From: Spisula solida
Lineage: Eukaryota > Mollusca > Bivalvia > Venerida > Mactridae
Length of the DNA: 64,000 nt
Assembly (NCBI GenBank): GCA_947247005.1
Contig: OX365953.1
Coordinates: forward strand, 8,313,001 to 8,377,000
Direction of reading: 5' to 3'
The position numbers and the translations under genes are program-made. The notes beneath the pieces were generated by a model that did not search any database, was not told where the DNA came from, and saw nothing but the letters and a program-made list of their open reading frames with translations. This document shows, one piece after another, positions 46,399-59,399 of this stretch (position 1 is the first letter of the stretch; the number at the start of each line of letters is the position of its first letter).

Positions 46399-46535
46399 AA
46401 ATATCAGATGCCTGCCTGCGTGACATTGATATTGCCAACCCTCGAAACAGAATGTCACCCTCGGCTTCGCCTCGGGATGACATTCTGCCCTCGGGTTGAC
46501 AATATCAATGTCACGCAGGCAGGCATCTGATATTT
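46399..46535. repeat. Perfect 36-bp foldback with inner stem
   Basis: 46399-46434 is the exact reverse complement of 46500-46535 (core TCAGATGCCTGCCTGCGTGA). Between them, GAATGTCACCCTCGG and CCTCGGGATGACATTC pair around CTTCG, so nearly all 137 bp can fold. Confidence 0.95.
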
Positions 46536-46898
46536 ATATATTGTTTATATACCATACAGCCGCAACATGTAGTAAGCTAGTTAGTGTTATCAACAAGTGA
46601 AAGTCAAAAAGATTATACTAAGTCAGACAGGGAAGGCAGCACTAACCAGTACTAACTTTAATACCCGTACTCAAGGAACCAGCAACTTCTCCAGGAAAAT
46701 CAACATCAACAACAAATTTTCACGGAAGGGTATAATGACCTGCCACAACTAGGAATCAAATCCTCCCAGTATCATGCACTTATTATAACCACTGGACAAT
46801 GGCTGCAGCTAAAATCATGTTCCATTATAGAAGTACCAAGCATGTAACAATTATCTGCTTATTCAACGTCTCCAAAGCAACACCATGCACTCAACATG

Positions 46899-47131
46899 TA
46901 AAGCCGACTAAGGTCCCATCGAGCATTTTTTGCCTCAGCGATGTACTCCCGAATTAAATTCATGAGATATCAGGAAATCAGGAACAGGTTCCTCGTGGTT
47001 TAGGGGAAGCTTCGGGGAAGTCATGAGACAGTTTGTGATATCGGAAGGAATTGAGATATGAATTGGGGGGTATCGGAAGAAATCGGGAGACCATTGCCAA
47101 TGTGGAATTCCTCAGTGGGACCTAGGCTTTA
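46899..47131. mobile_element. MITE with CTAGGTCCCACTGAG ends, copy 5
   Basis: TAAAGCCGACTAAGGTCCCA and TCAGTGGGACCTAGGCTTTA. Confidence 0.85.
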
Positions 47132-47147
47132 CAGACAAAATCTACAT

Positions 47148-47224
47148 CATCCAAAGTGTGTTCACACTTTACATACAAAGTGTGTTCACACTTTACATAC
47201 AAAGTGTGTTCACACTTTACATAA
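47148..47224. repeat. 24-bp tandem repeat, each unit an inverted repeat
   Basis: Three units containing AAAGTGTGTTCACACTTT, an 8+8 bp inverted repeat around TT. Confidence 0.9.
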
Positions 47225-47563
47225 TTACATGACTGTCTTACCAATTTATTACACAAATCTCATTCCACAGCGCAAAAATTATTCCTTGTATTTAAGATAG
47301 ACATCGAGACATTAGCTTAATTAAGAATACAGAGATGTTTCACAAGGCACATAATCTATAATCAATCACCAATGCTGATACCACAGGATTAAAACACGAA
47401 AACACTGGAAAATCAGACATTTTCGTGAGGTCAAAATTTCACGAATTTAAGATTTCACGAATTTCACGAATTTAATCTTGTTGATCCTGTATTTATTGAC
47501 TTTATTTTTTATGCCAAAACGTTTGTAACGTTTTTTACGCCAAACGTAAAGTCATCTTTTATG

Positions 47564-47650
47564 ACGTCATAACCCATGATGTTGTTTATTTCTTTGTTTA
47601 TTATTATTATGGTTCCTGATGAAGACAATACAGTCGAAACGTTGAGCAAT
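47564..47650 (+). ncRNA. Hammerhead-ribozyme-like core, candidate 1
   Basis: CTGATGA (47616-47622), a GAC/GTC stem II (47624-47626, 47633-47635) and GAAAC (47636-47640) stand in hammerhead order. A GACGTC at 47563-47568 could supply stem III and a GUC cleavage triplet, but stem I pairs only partly (AACC/GGTT). Such motifs are known from Penelope-like retroelements and retrozymes. Confidence 0.4.
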
Positions 47651-49013
47651 TCTGGAGTTTATCTTGTTTTACTTTATTTACGAATTTTAGATTATCATTC
47701 TGAAGAAGTCTGCAAGGTTAAATGTTCGCGATTTTTTAAAATTCAGAAAAAAACTACTTTCAGTGTTTTACTGGCATTTTTTAAGTATGCAAACATATAT
47801 TTTTGTGAACTGATCTATTTTCACAAATATAGCAAAATTAATCCCTCACAAAAAATTCTGATTTTGAAGTACATTGTATAAATTATGGTAGATCTTTCCA
47901 CTAGAATCTGCTCTAACGAAATTTTGTATATACCTAAAGTCAGTTTTATTTACAGTGCTTTTATTTATGCAAATTATTTGTGAATCTGAGTTCCTTACAA
48001 ATTCACCAATCAAAATGTATATACTTTTATAATATGAAATCGACCTATCCTGGAAGCTTCACAGCAACAGCAAAATCATAAATCTGCAACATTGGTCTGT
48101 TACCGAAATTTGTGAAATAAAGATCACGAATATACAGTGATTTACACCCCAGACAACTTTATATGCACACTAAATATGCATTACACATAGATTGTAGGCC
48201 AGATTGAGCATATCATGATTTAAATTGCAGGAATGTTTAACTGAGACTCTCCCACATATACCAGTATTACAGGGTTCCCACAAATATTCGGACACAAAAT
48301 TCCCTGACTTTTTCTTGATATTTCCCTGACTTTTTAGAGTGATTGCATAGTCAGAAGCATCTTTTTGTCAGAGTAAAATATGAAAATAAACATAGAGAAA
48401 AGGAAGTTATATTAGCTTTATATGGAACAAAACATTTTCAGATTTCCATGACTTTTAAATTTCAAAATTCCCTGACTTTTCCCAGAGCTTAACAAATATG
48501 TTTTTCCCTGAATTTTCCCTGACCATGGGAAACCTGATTAAATTGAGATGTTTTGCAAAATTTAGCTAACAGCTAGATGGGCTTATTGACATAAAACTTA
48601 CATCTCCTACAAAGGGTCATAACTCCAACAAAAATCATCCTAGCGTAAATGGTACCAAGCATAATTTCATGTGAAATTTCATCGAAATCGGACCAATTGT
48701 TAAGGAGAATATTTAGCGCAGACAAACTTTGTGACATTCAGATGCCTAGCACAAAGTATCGTCTCCGACACTAAACGCGGGAGACATCATTTGAATAAGG
48801 TACTATAGTCTGTTCATCACATGTTCACGGTGCAGATTGCTGTCACTTTGGTACTTTGATTACCCTCATGGTACTGTAAGAGCATTATGAGATACTTTGA
48901 GTAAGCCTGAGATTCTCTTTATGTCAGAGACTGAGAAACTGACTTACGTTGAGCAAGGTCATTTTTGCGTGTGGTGCATCTATTGATGGACCCTCACTGA
49001 TAATCATAAATAA

Positions 49014-49070
49014 CCAGAAGAACAGAACGGAACGGAACGGAACGGAACGGAACAGAACAGAACAGAACAG
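49014..49070. repeat. (GGAAC)n/(AGAAC)n microsatellite
   Basis: About ten pentamers, first GGAAC then AGAAC. A similar AGAAC tract follows the LINE-like fragment at 1516-1530. Confidence 0.9.
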
Positions 49071-49540
49071 AACTATATTAATTAACCACTTGTATTTCCT
49101 GAATGTAATTTAACAAGTCATGATAGTTGATTATTCACACACCAAGATGCTAGAATGTTAAGTTTCTCTATCTCTCCCTGTAGCCTGGATGGGTCGTCTC
49201 AACTTGCATCAAATGTTTTCTAAATTACGGTATAATCTGCAGGTATTATAGGATATATGTTTGACTGATACTTGGGGGGGTTGTTCAAGAAATTACTATG
49301 TAATTACACCTGGTTACAAGATAATTGACAAGGTATGAAAAACAAACATGACAGGTGAACAACAACAACAGATAAAATGATACAAATCGAGGGACGTTCC
49401 AAAACGAACAACAACAACAGATAAAATGATACAAATAGAGGGATGTTCCAAATCAATTTTTGATCGATGCTGAACATATTATTCCAGAGTATACAGCTGG
49501 CCCACATCAAACATCAGCTACATCTCTCATAGTCAGGTAG

Positions 49541-49600
49541 GGTATGGTTTGATCAGTTCATACCCTGATGAAGGCTTATGTTAAGCCGAAACGTTGGTTA
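49541..49600 (+). ncRNA. Hammerhead-ribozyme-like core, candidate 2
   Basis: Stem I GGTATG (49541-49546) with CATACC (49559-49564) directly abuts CTGATGA (49565-49571); stem II GGCTTA/TAAGCC around TGT (49573-49587); then GAAAC (49588-49592). The base before stem I is G where a hammerhead needs A, C or U, and no stem III partner for ACGTT is evident, so it looks inactive as written. Confidence 0.4.
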
Positions 49601-49667
49601 AAATAAATTTGATAAACACATCCGTAGTCAGTTGTTCGTTACACACACAATTTTATTGGTTTCAATA

Positions 49668-49925
49668 AATTTATTTTAGATCAATTGTGGAAAAAAAAAT
49701 TTCAACTTATATTTATCACTCTTGACACCTCATTCCTGATGGTATCCATTGCCAAAAGGGTATGAGAGAAGAGAAGCCAGTTTCTTTTGGTACCATTTTT
49801 ATTTCGTCTTCGGTTTGATGTGGCAAGACTCATGGGATGGAACCCAAGACTTCCCACACTCAAATCGGACACTCAACCACTCTAAGGTACCAGTAATCGA
49901 GGAGGCGGCTTTGACCGGTTATTTG
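49668..49925 (-). mobile_element. tRNA-Ser-like SINE, minus copy
   Basis: Reverse complement carries the family tail (GGTATGAGAGAAGAGAAGCC on plus) and ends at a GAGGAGGCGGC head. Confidence 0.7.
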
Positions 49926-50239
49926 AGTTCCAGACACAAACCAGTCAGGCTGTGGAGAGGAGGTTGTGTGAGAGATATGTGTTCAGTTCAAAGCATTCCA
50001 CTGTCCCAGATGTAACAATTAACCAAGTTATGAATGTAGAGTATTCGTTGTTCCATAGTATTACATGGGGTGGAAATATCTGCAGACACAAGGTATTCTC
50101 ATACTCCTGTCTACCTTCCTAACCTATCTACTCACTTAAACATCAGACAAAACATTGGTATGGACTTTTATTCTTACACCCGATGCATCAGCTGTGATAA
50201 TTAATAAAGGGGCCACTGCAAACTAAATACATCTGCTCT

Positions 50240-50580
50240 GCCAGGGTTGATATTCAATATATACCTTACTTGACTTAAGGATAAGGACAACCAATCAGAT
50301 AACACCATATTAAACTCAGTAACAGGCAATATGATTGGCTATCCTTATTCTCCTATTAAATAAGATCAATATTAACCATTTACTTCAAGTACCAGTTACT
50401 ATCCCACACCAACCTTTACTTTACTTAAGGATAAGGACAACCAATCAGATCACACCATATTAAGATCTTAGTCAGTAACAGGAAATATGATTGGCTTATC
50501 CTTATTCTCCTATTAAATAAGATCAATATTAACCATTTACTTCAATTACCAGAGTTACTATCCCACACCAACCTTTCATT
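50240..50580 (+). repeat. Direct duplication of a ~150-bp segment
   Basis: Two copies of TTAAGGATAAGGACAACCAA through AACCATTTACTTCAA.., the second with a short insert (GATCTTAGT). Confidence 0.85.
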
Positions 50581-51656
50581 TGTCATCAACCCTAACATAA
50601 CTCCATGCTTCAGCATTTTAACACATTCACACATCTTTTGTGCAGCTTTCTGGGACAACTATCAGGAGTGATCTCCCTTGATGAATTAGGTAAAATTAAG
50701 TTCTTTTTTGTACTTGGATTGTCTCCCCGCCAAACTCACTGTTGGAAAGTCATTGGTGTTGAGCATGGGAAAAGGAGGGGTGAATTGACATAAATATTTA
50801 AATTTTCATCAAAGCTTTGAATTCAGACAAATAAGGTTAAGGGAGATAGTCCATGTTTTTGTTAAAAGCATTTTTAAAAGTGATGTCATGCTTAATTGAT
50901 AAATGCCCCATTAAATTTATTTTGGATTAACTCCAAGTGTAAATGTAGTACATCATATAAATGACATATAGTTGCTGAATCCAACAAATTTCAATTTGAA
51001 GAAAAATACGCTTTTGAAAAAGCATGCACAGTACCTCACTATGGATGTCACCCCTACCCCCTTAAGGCACTTTTACTTTTTTCTTAAAATGATTCCTATA
51101 AACACAATTGGTCTCAAGTGCCGGAGAAATCATCTATAGCTCTCACTTAATATACCAAGTATTCACAGTTTTTCTCTCAGACAGGGTATATATAAACTAA
51201 CACAAAGCATCAATAATTCAAGAGCTGTCTCAAATTATCAGACAATATCCTGTCGAGCTTTCACTCCATCAAGTCATTGCTTAATAATGGGAACCATTCC
51301 AAACAGGATAATACGAAACAACCATCAGACTGTGACCTCCGGCAGGAACCCAGCAAACATTGTCATGTTACACTCTACCACAAGCTATCAAAACTTCCAT
51401 ATAATTTTTAATAAATGATTGAAACATGCTACAACAGAACCGACCAGACAGCATAGATTTGTTACTTAATGTAGATTATGACAAATATGCATGCACTCAA
51501 GGGGATTGCGATTGATGCACCCATATCTTTTTTTAAGTCTTATAGTTAAAATTGCTATGTAACTTATAATATATAGTTTTTTTTACATATAGTCTGAAAA
51601 AAGGCTGCCAAACCCTCTCATCCACGGAGCATAATGAGCACACTATTGTGAACAAG

Positions 51657-51890
51657 TCACTAAGAATTGCAAGCATTACAGAAGTCCCCTACCGGTTTGA
51701 AGCCATGACATTTAAATTATTTTCAATGTTTCTGTTGCCACAGCAACCACAATTTTAGTCAGAATAAAACAAATAGGATCTACCCACATACCCATTTTCA
51801 TAAACATAGCTTAGAAACTGTTTGAGTTATGGCAGGATCCAGATGTTTTGACAAACATACAGATGGACGGAGGGCAAAACTAAACCTAAA
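51657..51890 (+). mobile_element. CCGGTAGGGGAC-family element, 3'-truncated
   Basis: CTAAGAATTGCAAGCATTAC start and TTATGGCAGGATCCAGATG; ends after GGACGGAGGGCAAAACT without the terminal hairpin. Confidence 0.8.
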
Positions 51891-52284
51891 AAGTCTTCAT
51901 ACTCAGTGTATGTTTTAGTGGTCTCTGCTCATCACATAACAGTTCTTCATATATTATCTGACTAACATTGGTACTTCCAGACTATGATTGAAATGAGCTC
52001 TTCAGTCTGGAGGAATTAATGTACATTAAAAAATTCTTCTAACAGAACTTGAGTAAGTCTTCCCTTGCCTCTTAAAGGAATCCTTTCGAAAAAAGCTTCA
52101 AGCATTAACATTTTTACCTTCAGTCACTCAGAGTGAAGAGCTCTTTCAAGAATGTGCTGTTATTTAATTGCAGACAGTTAATTTATAAAATGATAAAACA
52201 TTATAAAACCCTAATTGATCAAAGTACTTTCTGTACTTTACCACTCACATGCATGCCAATGTACTTCAATATATACATATTATA

Positions 52285-52745
52285 TAAAACAAGAGGGCCA
52301 TGCATCAGATGGCCCTATATAGCTCACATGAGTACCATGTCCCTATGTAAGCATGTTCAAAATGTGAATATTACATTGGACTGACTAGCTTGTTGGGAGT
52401 TCCTGTGTAACAAACTTCGCCTCTGGCATCCATGTTTTCTATTGAATCATGAAATAATTGTCAGTTTTGTAAAAGGGTCATCCAGTTACAATAAATTCTG
52501 CACAATTATTTTGAAATTTGTCCAGTGTCTTCAGGTTTTATTATGTAGCTATATAGGAAATTATGATGAATCAAAATTATTTCAAGGAATACTGTAGAGG
52601 GTCACCCAAGGAGTATGTGTGTAAAATATTTTGAAATTGGCCATGTAGTTACAGAGGAGATGTTGTTATTGAATGAAATGTTGACCTACGCACGCACGGA
52701 CGCACAGACGACGGACGAACAGTGATCACAAAAGTTCACCTTGTC
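52285..52745 (+). mobile_element. AGCTCAC-family element, second copy
   Basis: AACAAGAGGGCCATGCATCA, TATAGCTCACATGAG at left; CGGACGCACAGACGACGGAC then GTGATCACAAAAGTTCACCT at right. Confidence 0.7.
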
Positions 52746-52907
52746 ACATAAAACATGCAATGAAAGTCTTTTATATCATGACCTACTATGTACATAATTT
52801 TATTTATATGTATATCACTATAACCACCATTGTTGGACAGAAAATGTGTGAAACTCAATCATGGTAAACTTATATATGATAAAATTAGAGTAACAAATGA
52901 GTGTGGG

Positions 52908-52980
52908 TGATTGGTGTAGTGGATATGGTGTCTGACTGGTAAGCTAGAAGTCGTGAGTTCAAACCCCACATCAGGTATGT
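52908..52980 (+). mobile_element. tRNA-like sequence
   Basis: TTGGTGTAGTGGATATGGTG (A box) and GTGAGTTCAAACCCCACATC (B box and T-arm) at the right spacing; anticodon stem is poor. Probably a SINE head or relic, not a working gene. Confidence 0.4.
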
Positions 52981-53104
52981 TATTTCTAATACATATTATA
53001 TGTGTAAATTTAAAATTGTACATAATTCTGATTATTCAAATGCAACATAACTTAACAAAATAACCATAACATGAATAACACACTAACAGAAAATACTTAA
53101 CATT

Positions 53105-53460
53105 ACTAACCTGTACTAACTGAGCACCGCACTAACCCCAGCACCAAACTAACCCAAGTACCATACTAACCCAAGCGCCGCACTAACCAGAGCACCGTAC
53201 TAACTGAGCACTGCACTAACCTGATCACCGTACTAACTGAGCACTGCACTAACCTGAGCACCGTACTAACTGAGCACCGTACTAACCCAAGTACCATACT
53301 AACCCGAGTGCCGCACTGGCCCGAGCACCACACTAACCCGAGCACCGCACTAACATGTACACCATATAAACATGAGCACCGCACTAACCAGTACTAACCC
53401 GAGCACCGTACTAACCCGAGCACCATGCTAACCTGAGCACCATACAAACCGGAACATTGA
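53105..53460 (+). repeat. 15-16 bp minisatellite (ACTAACCCGAGCACCG)
   Basis: More than 20 diverged units. Confidence 0.9.
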
Positions 53461-54599
53461 CTTAACCTATAGTTACTGAGCACTGCACTATTACCCTGTG
53501 CTAAAGTAAGCATTGTCTGGTCTTAAGCAGCCAGCCACTGGGTACATCAAATTTAGTATCAGGCTGCTCAAAGCTGTATACTAGCATAATAATAGGATTA
53601 CACATATTAGCATCCGCTTATAATAAGGCATGTTGCTTATTTCAAGTGATCACTTACACACAGTGAGAATGCATCTACACAGACAGACTGAACAAAGTGA
53701 CAGACGGACAAGCTGAATCAAGTATAAAATGGCAATAATATAACATTATCACCTGGGTACCATATTCAGATGAATGCATGAAAAATGCTATAATGCATCA
53801 ATGCAGTCGGCCTAGCAGTTTCCCAATGTAATAAACCCCACTCCCTAGTTGCCATGTTTTCTGTTGAATCATGAAAGAATTGTCACTTTTGTTAGAGGGT
53901 CATCCAATAACCATTTATGCCAGCTTAATAATCAGAAAGACATACTGACCTCGAAATCAATATGAGCCATCTTCTTTTGATGACCAACCTCCATGTAAAG
54001 TTTCAACATCCAAGGGAAAAGCGTTCTTGAGTTATTGAACGGAAACCATTTGGTCTGCCAACCGATAGACTGACCGACATGTGCAAAGCAAGATAATAAT
54101 TTTCCTTAATTAACTAAGTGCATATATATCTCACAATTGACCACAGTCGGCAATTGTCCATTTCCTTCAAATGGTAGAAAAGGAAAAGTTGGAAGATCGA
54201 TAATGTACTTCAGCAATGATCACTTAAAGAGCCTGGCTCACTCAGAGCTATAACAAGCATGTATACATTATACATTCTATACATTATCATTAAGAGACCC
54301 AGGGTTGAGAAATTCCATAAAAAAACGACAAATGCCATGACCCATGGAACATAAAAATGCCACATTATAACGTAACACTAAATCTAATTTATTTCCGACA
54401 GCAGGTTTATAGATCTTCCTCTAGTTTAAAGCAAGATGCCAAATTTTATCATCACTTTCGAAACATCAGCTTATCCAAGAAGACACAGCCCTGTAATTGC
54501 TCCAAGAGCAAAAAAAAGTTGAAATACCCTACCCCCACCCCATCAACCTTGCAAAAACGTCATTTTCGAGAAGGTCAAACTGAATATGCATCATGTCAT

Positions 54600-54700
54600 G
54601 GAAGAATATGAAATGCCGCGGAAAAACATGAAATGCCGTGGAAACACATGGAATGCCGCGGAAAAACATGAAATGCCGCGGACAACCTGGAAATCCACGG
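54600..54700 (+). repeat. 20-bp tandem repeat (GAAATGCCGCGGAAAAACAT)
   Basis: About five units; CCGCGG-type motifs continue less regularly to 54830. Confidence 0.85.
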
Positions 54701-55077
54701 CAGGCTATGGATTTTTTTCTCCATCTGTTTATCACTATATAATTTGATGGAAATATGTCTCAATACTCCGCGGCAGATATTTACATGGAAATCCGTGGAA
54801 AATCTGCGGAATTCCGTGGAATATCTAGAGACGGGCGTACACTGTTGTTGAAACAAACTTTAAGACAACTAGAAATGTGTCCATAGGATATGAATGCCAC
54901 CACTTGACATTGAACCATGTCGAAGGGTAATAACTCAAATTTCACAATTTCAAGGGCCATAACTTTGCTATAACTTGTCAGATCCAAATAAAATAATGTA
55001 GGTGCACAAGAGAACTCAATTTTGCTGACTAATGTTCTTACGAAGTTTGATGACTGAAGCACAGTTAGTTTTCAAGT

Positions 55078-55145
55078 TACAGACACCACAACATTTGGGA
55101 CAGACACCACAACATTTGGGACAGACACCACAACATTTGGGACGG
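55078..55145 (+). repeat. 21-bp tandem repeat, three units
   Basis: CAGACACCACAACATTTGGGA repeats with one or no changes. Confidence 0.9.
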
Positions 55146-55191
55146 ACAAGGGCAAATTTATCGACTATACCACCACCCCCACCCCCACCAA

Positions 55192-55448
55192 AAAAAGGAG
55201 GAAGGAGGAAGAATCAGTCTAAAGAAGGAAGAATCAGTCTAAAGGAGGAAGAATCAGTCTTGAAGGAGGTAGAATCAGTCTAAAGGAGGTAGAATCAGTC
55301 TAAAGGAGGTAGAATCAGTAAGGAAGAATCAGTCTAAAGGAGGTAGAATCAGTCTAAAGGAGGAAGAATCAGTAAGGAAGAATCAGTCTAAAGGAGGTAG
55401 AATCAGTCTAAAGGAGGAAGAATCAGTCTTAAGGAGGTAGAATCAGAC
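55192..55448 (+). repeat. 19-bp purine-rich minisatellite
   Basis: About 14 units of AGGAGGTAGAATCAGTCTA with GAGGAAGA variants; strong purine/pyrimidine strand bias. Confidence 0.9.
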
Positions 55449-58400
55449 CCTTGAGACAGGATCTTAGACAGATATAAGCACTTAGGTGCATGCAGCTCAT
55501 TGTATATTGTATAATATGAATGCATACTTAAATAACTGAAGACTGATAATTGTACCCTCATAGGAAATGTGGATGCCAAGTTTTTGTGCATTTAAGAAAG
55601 ATTTCAGCAGCCCATGAGAGGAATACATAGAATTCTACATTTCTATTTATGTAAATGTCTGGGTTTGATTTCTCTGAACAATTGTAAATTCAATAATTTA
55701 AATTACTTTTTATAGTTGAATGAAAATAATCTATAAATAAATAATGGTCTATTTTCTGCATAGTAATTATGGGCTAGACTTCATAATCATACACAATTGA
55801 TTTTGATTAAAAAACTATATTAAAGCTGTACATAACCACTCACGGTGCAGACATCCAGGGACATAGCTAGCGATAGGGACAAACACACATACGTTACATT
55901 AATAATTTGAAAAGTTAAAATTATAAATGTGACCAATATGGCATTAAAGTCCAAAATTTCCACAATCATGAGGACCCCCCCCACCCATAACCATGGACTA
56001 ACTTCAAGGCTTGTGTGTGTAACATCAAATCAAGTCTGGCTACGCCCCTGACAGCAGTTATAAAGATTTGACTTTGTTAGGAATATTTGATCAAACGAAC
56101 CCGATGGTTACAGTACAATATTGGCATTCTACAGAACTGTATTGATGGTCATACAAGATAGGCTTTGAAAGTCAACATAATGATGAACATGGGGTTCCAT
56201 TATTGCAAGGTTTTATAATTCAACAGTTGTATGCAATACAATATGCAGTTCTTAAACATTCTTACATTGCATACACACTTCCGTATACCAGTACACTGGA
56301 TATTGCGAGTAAATGAGTAATGTAGTCATAATGTTGTTCAATACTCCGTACACAGACGATATACTTGGCAATACTCAGTACAGTTACTTTCATCTGTTTA
56401 AGCAAGGATAGTAAGTTTTTTTGTACTTTTGTCATTTTTACGGAAATTTGAACTTAACATATTTTGATTCATCACAAAAAGAATGCTTAATTCAAAAACA
56501 ATTATACCTTGGTAATACAATCATTCCAAACACATTTGAAGCATCCCTATCAACATTTGAGAGTCAGAGCAGTCGCCCATTTCAAGGAAATTGTAGCACT
56601 TAAAGAAATACCTGCTATGGTTTTGATGTCTTATTTGGCTATATAACTATCTGAAATGCTTAAAACCATTTGGAATGCGTGAAGGAATCAGTTGTTTTGG
56701 AAAATATTGTGGCTGAACTGAAACTCGTTTCCAGTCCAATGTCGCAAAAAGTAATGATATAATTAACTCAAATTAACATGCAATATCTGGTGTACAGTAT
56801 ACCGCAGTGAAACATATGTGTGCTCTAGCTGCTCAGTTCTGCAATTATTATGATTTTAAACAATAAATTCCACCAAAATATAGTGCAGTTTTATTTTACA
56901 AACCATCAAATGATTCAGAATATGTATTCTTTGTGGCAACAAACTACATTCTCAACCGTCACAAACCATGTTTGAACTTGTTTGTTCTTTTAAGGACCAC
57001 AAGCATTATGTAACTTAATTTCTACCCTGACATTTTGAATATATTATGTGTTAAAAATTTGGTGTTACCATTTTAATATTCCCCAATCTACAGCAGTGTA
57101 CTCACTTGGTGATTTAAATTTAAGCTCTCAATGAGCCCAAAACTGAGTTTTACATTGAATCATGTTCCATGGTCAAACATGTTTTCAAACTGATTAGCCA
57201 ACAATATCACTGTTACAGAATACATGTTTAAACATATAATGAGACGTGTTTAATCGTTAACTATAATATGTTATTTGCTATGGATTGGCAGCCAATAATT
57301 ATGCATATAGCCATAAGGAGTTTTGTGAATTAAGTTTTGTTAAAGTCTAATCAATGGTTAATAAGAAATAGCACGGAAGAATTTTGTCTATAGCAGCCGA
57401 TGAAAGCCTGACTCTATAAATACAGCCCCTTCATATCTCATATCTGGGAGTAGAATAATTATTTGAAACCATGGCAATCTGTAGAAGATTGCGACCATAA
57501 ACATATCAAACTTGGATTATTCCAAATATTCAGTTGGATTATTTATTTATTTAAAAAAACAAAGACATGATGTTTTCTAGCCTAGGGTTAATTTCCTATT
57601 CAAAGACTTGAGAATAGAGATAGAGCATGCTTTCTGCAATTCAGTATAAATGAAAACATATGTCTGCAAAATAGACTTTAACGATAATTAAAACCAGGGC
57701 TGGAAGAGAGAAGTTTTTGTCATTATAGTGAAATTCTTCGCTTTTCAAATGTTTTGACGCCTTCTGTCTAAATGCATGAAGCAGATAAGACTTCATGAGT
57801 TTCTAAAACTGGAAATTTATATTCTTTCAGAAAAAAACCAGAGTGAATTTATAGTGAGGTCAGTAATTACGTAAAATGCTTATTAATTTACCCAAAATAT
57901 GAGAAAATCCTCCAATCTGGAAAATTAACTTTCATATTTCGCTCCTTGCAATGAGATTGAGCCATATATATTAAAGAGCTTAACATCAGCATAATTTATT
58001 ATGATGATTGATTGAGCCCTTAATAATGGTTCTCAGTCGGTAAATTTAATTTTGTATGACTTGTGATTGGGCAAAAATATTATTAAGATAAGTCTATAAA
58101 CTTGGCTCAAATAAAACTTAAAAGTTTTTTGTTTTATCGGCCTCTGAAATATTATCAGTCAATAAATCCCTTTTTTGACCAACTTAAATGGTCAACAGTT
58201 TTTCAGTCATTATGAAGGAGTGTATCGAGTTAGTACCATGTGGAATCGAACCTGAACTTGAAGTGGACACTCTATACTACCAGTAGAGCTCTATACAATC
58301 GGCTACTGATAAAACATGTTTATTATAAAATCACCTGAGCTATTGCTTCTCCATAATCTCTCAGACTCTCCCTGTATTGCAGCCTCAGAGTAAGTAAAAA

Positions 58401-58619
58401 AGAAATTCTTAATGTTCTATTTATCCAGTATCCACATAAAAACTACTTGACAGAAGAATGCCTCTGTTATAATGATTGACAACCGCACATAGTTCAGATA
58501 AAAATTCCAAAGCTGATGAATGAGATATTTATATATATATATATATATTATGAAATAAACATAACTTGTCTAGAGGTATAGAGCAAACAAATTACCATGG
58601 CCCTCAACCATTGCGCAAG

Positions 58620-58730
58620 GATATAAATATATATAACAAATTAACATGGTCCTCAACCTTTACACATGAATATATATATAACAAATTAACATGGTCCTCA
58701 ACCTTTACATTAAAATTATAGACCTGAAAT
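58620..58730 (+). repeat. ~55-bp tandem repeat next to an (AT)n tract
   Basis: ATATATAACAAATTAACATG followed by GTCCTCAACCTTTACA, two to three units; (AT)n at 58527-58549. Confidence 0.7.
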
Positions 58731-59399
58731 CAACTGTTAAGTTATGCTAACATAAGGTTTGAGGATCAGGTCAATTTGTTTGCACTATAGCAGAAAGGAG
58801 GATTTCGATGTAGTAGTAGACACATTTCATGACTTATGGTTTCTCTCTCATTTTTCTCTAATTCTAAAATTGAAATAAGCAATTTTAGATCGATCAGTCG
58901 GAAGTGCAATTTTCTGATAGGTTACAAAACTTCATATTCTGATGTTCTGGAATGTAAGAGGAAAAGATAGGATCTATGATTTACGATAATTTGACTATGA
59001 TAAAAGATAGATGAATATACAATATTGCAGAAAGAGTTCTTGAGTTTCTCAGTTTCTGTAAGTTATAAACGCTGTTTCTGAACAAACTTTTCAGTTATAT
59101 ACGAATGGCTGCTGATTCAACTAACCAGTTACCTTACCTTCCACATGGATTTGTCAACTTCTCCACATGTGGAGGAATGTCTTAGCATTGTTGTCAATTA
59201 TTCATGGAAGGGCAAGATCTCCCGCAAAGGCGACCAGGAATCAAACGAGGTCTCAGATTGACAGACTATTACACTCAACAATGCTGTTTTTACAAGGGCG
59301 ACAGGGTACTAAGGGGAAGGGGTATAGGGAATTTTTCCTTTTTGCTCTTGGAGCAATCACAGGCCTGAAGTTCATGACAGCTTTCAACTAGAGGTGATG

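Noticed and set aside
58336..58385. Possible short minus-strand exon (ESLRDYGEAIAQ)
   Set aside because: Weak acceptor, no match to the NXN segments expected upstream, and no supporting neighbour exon.
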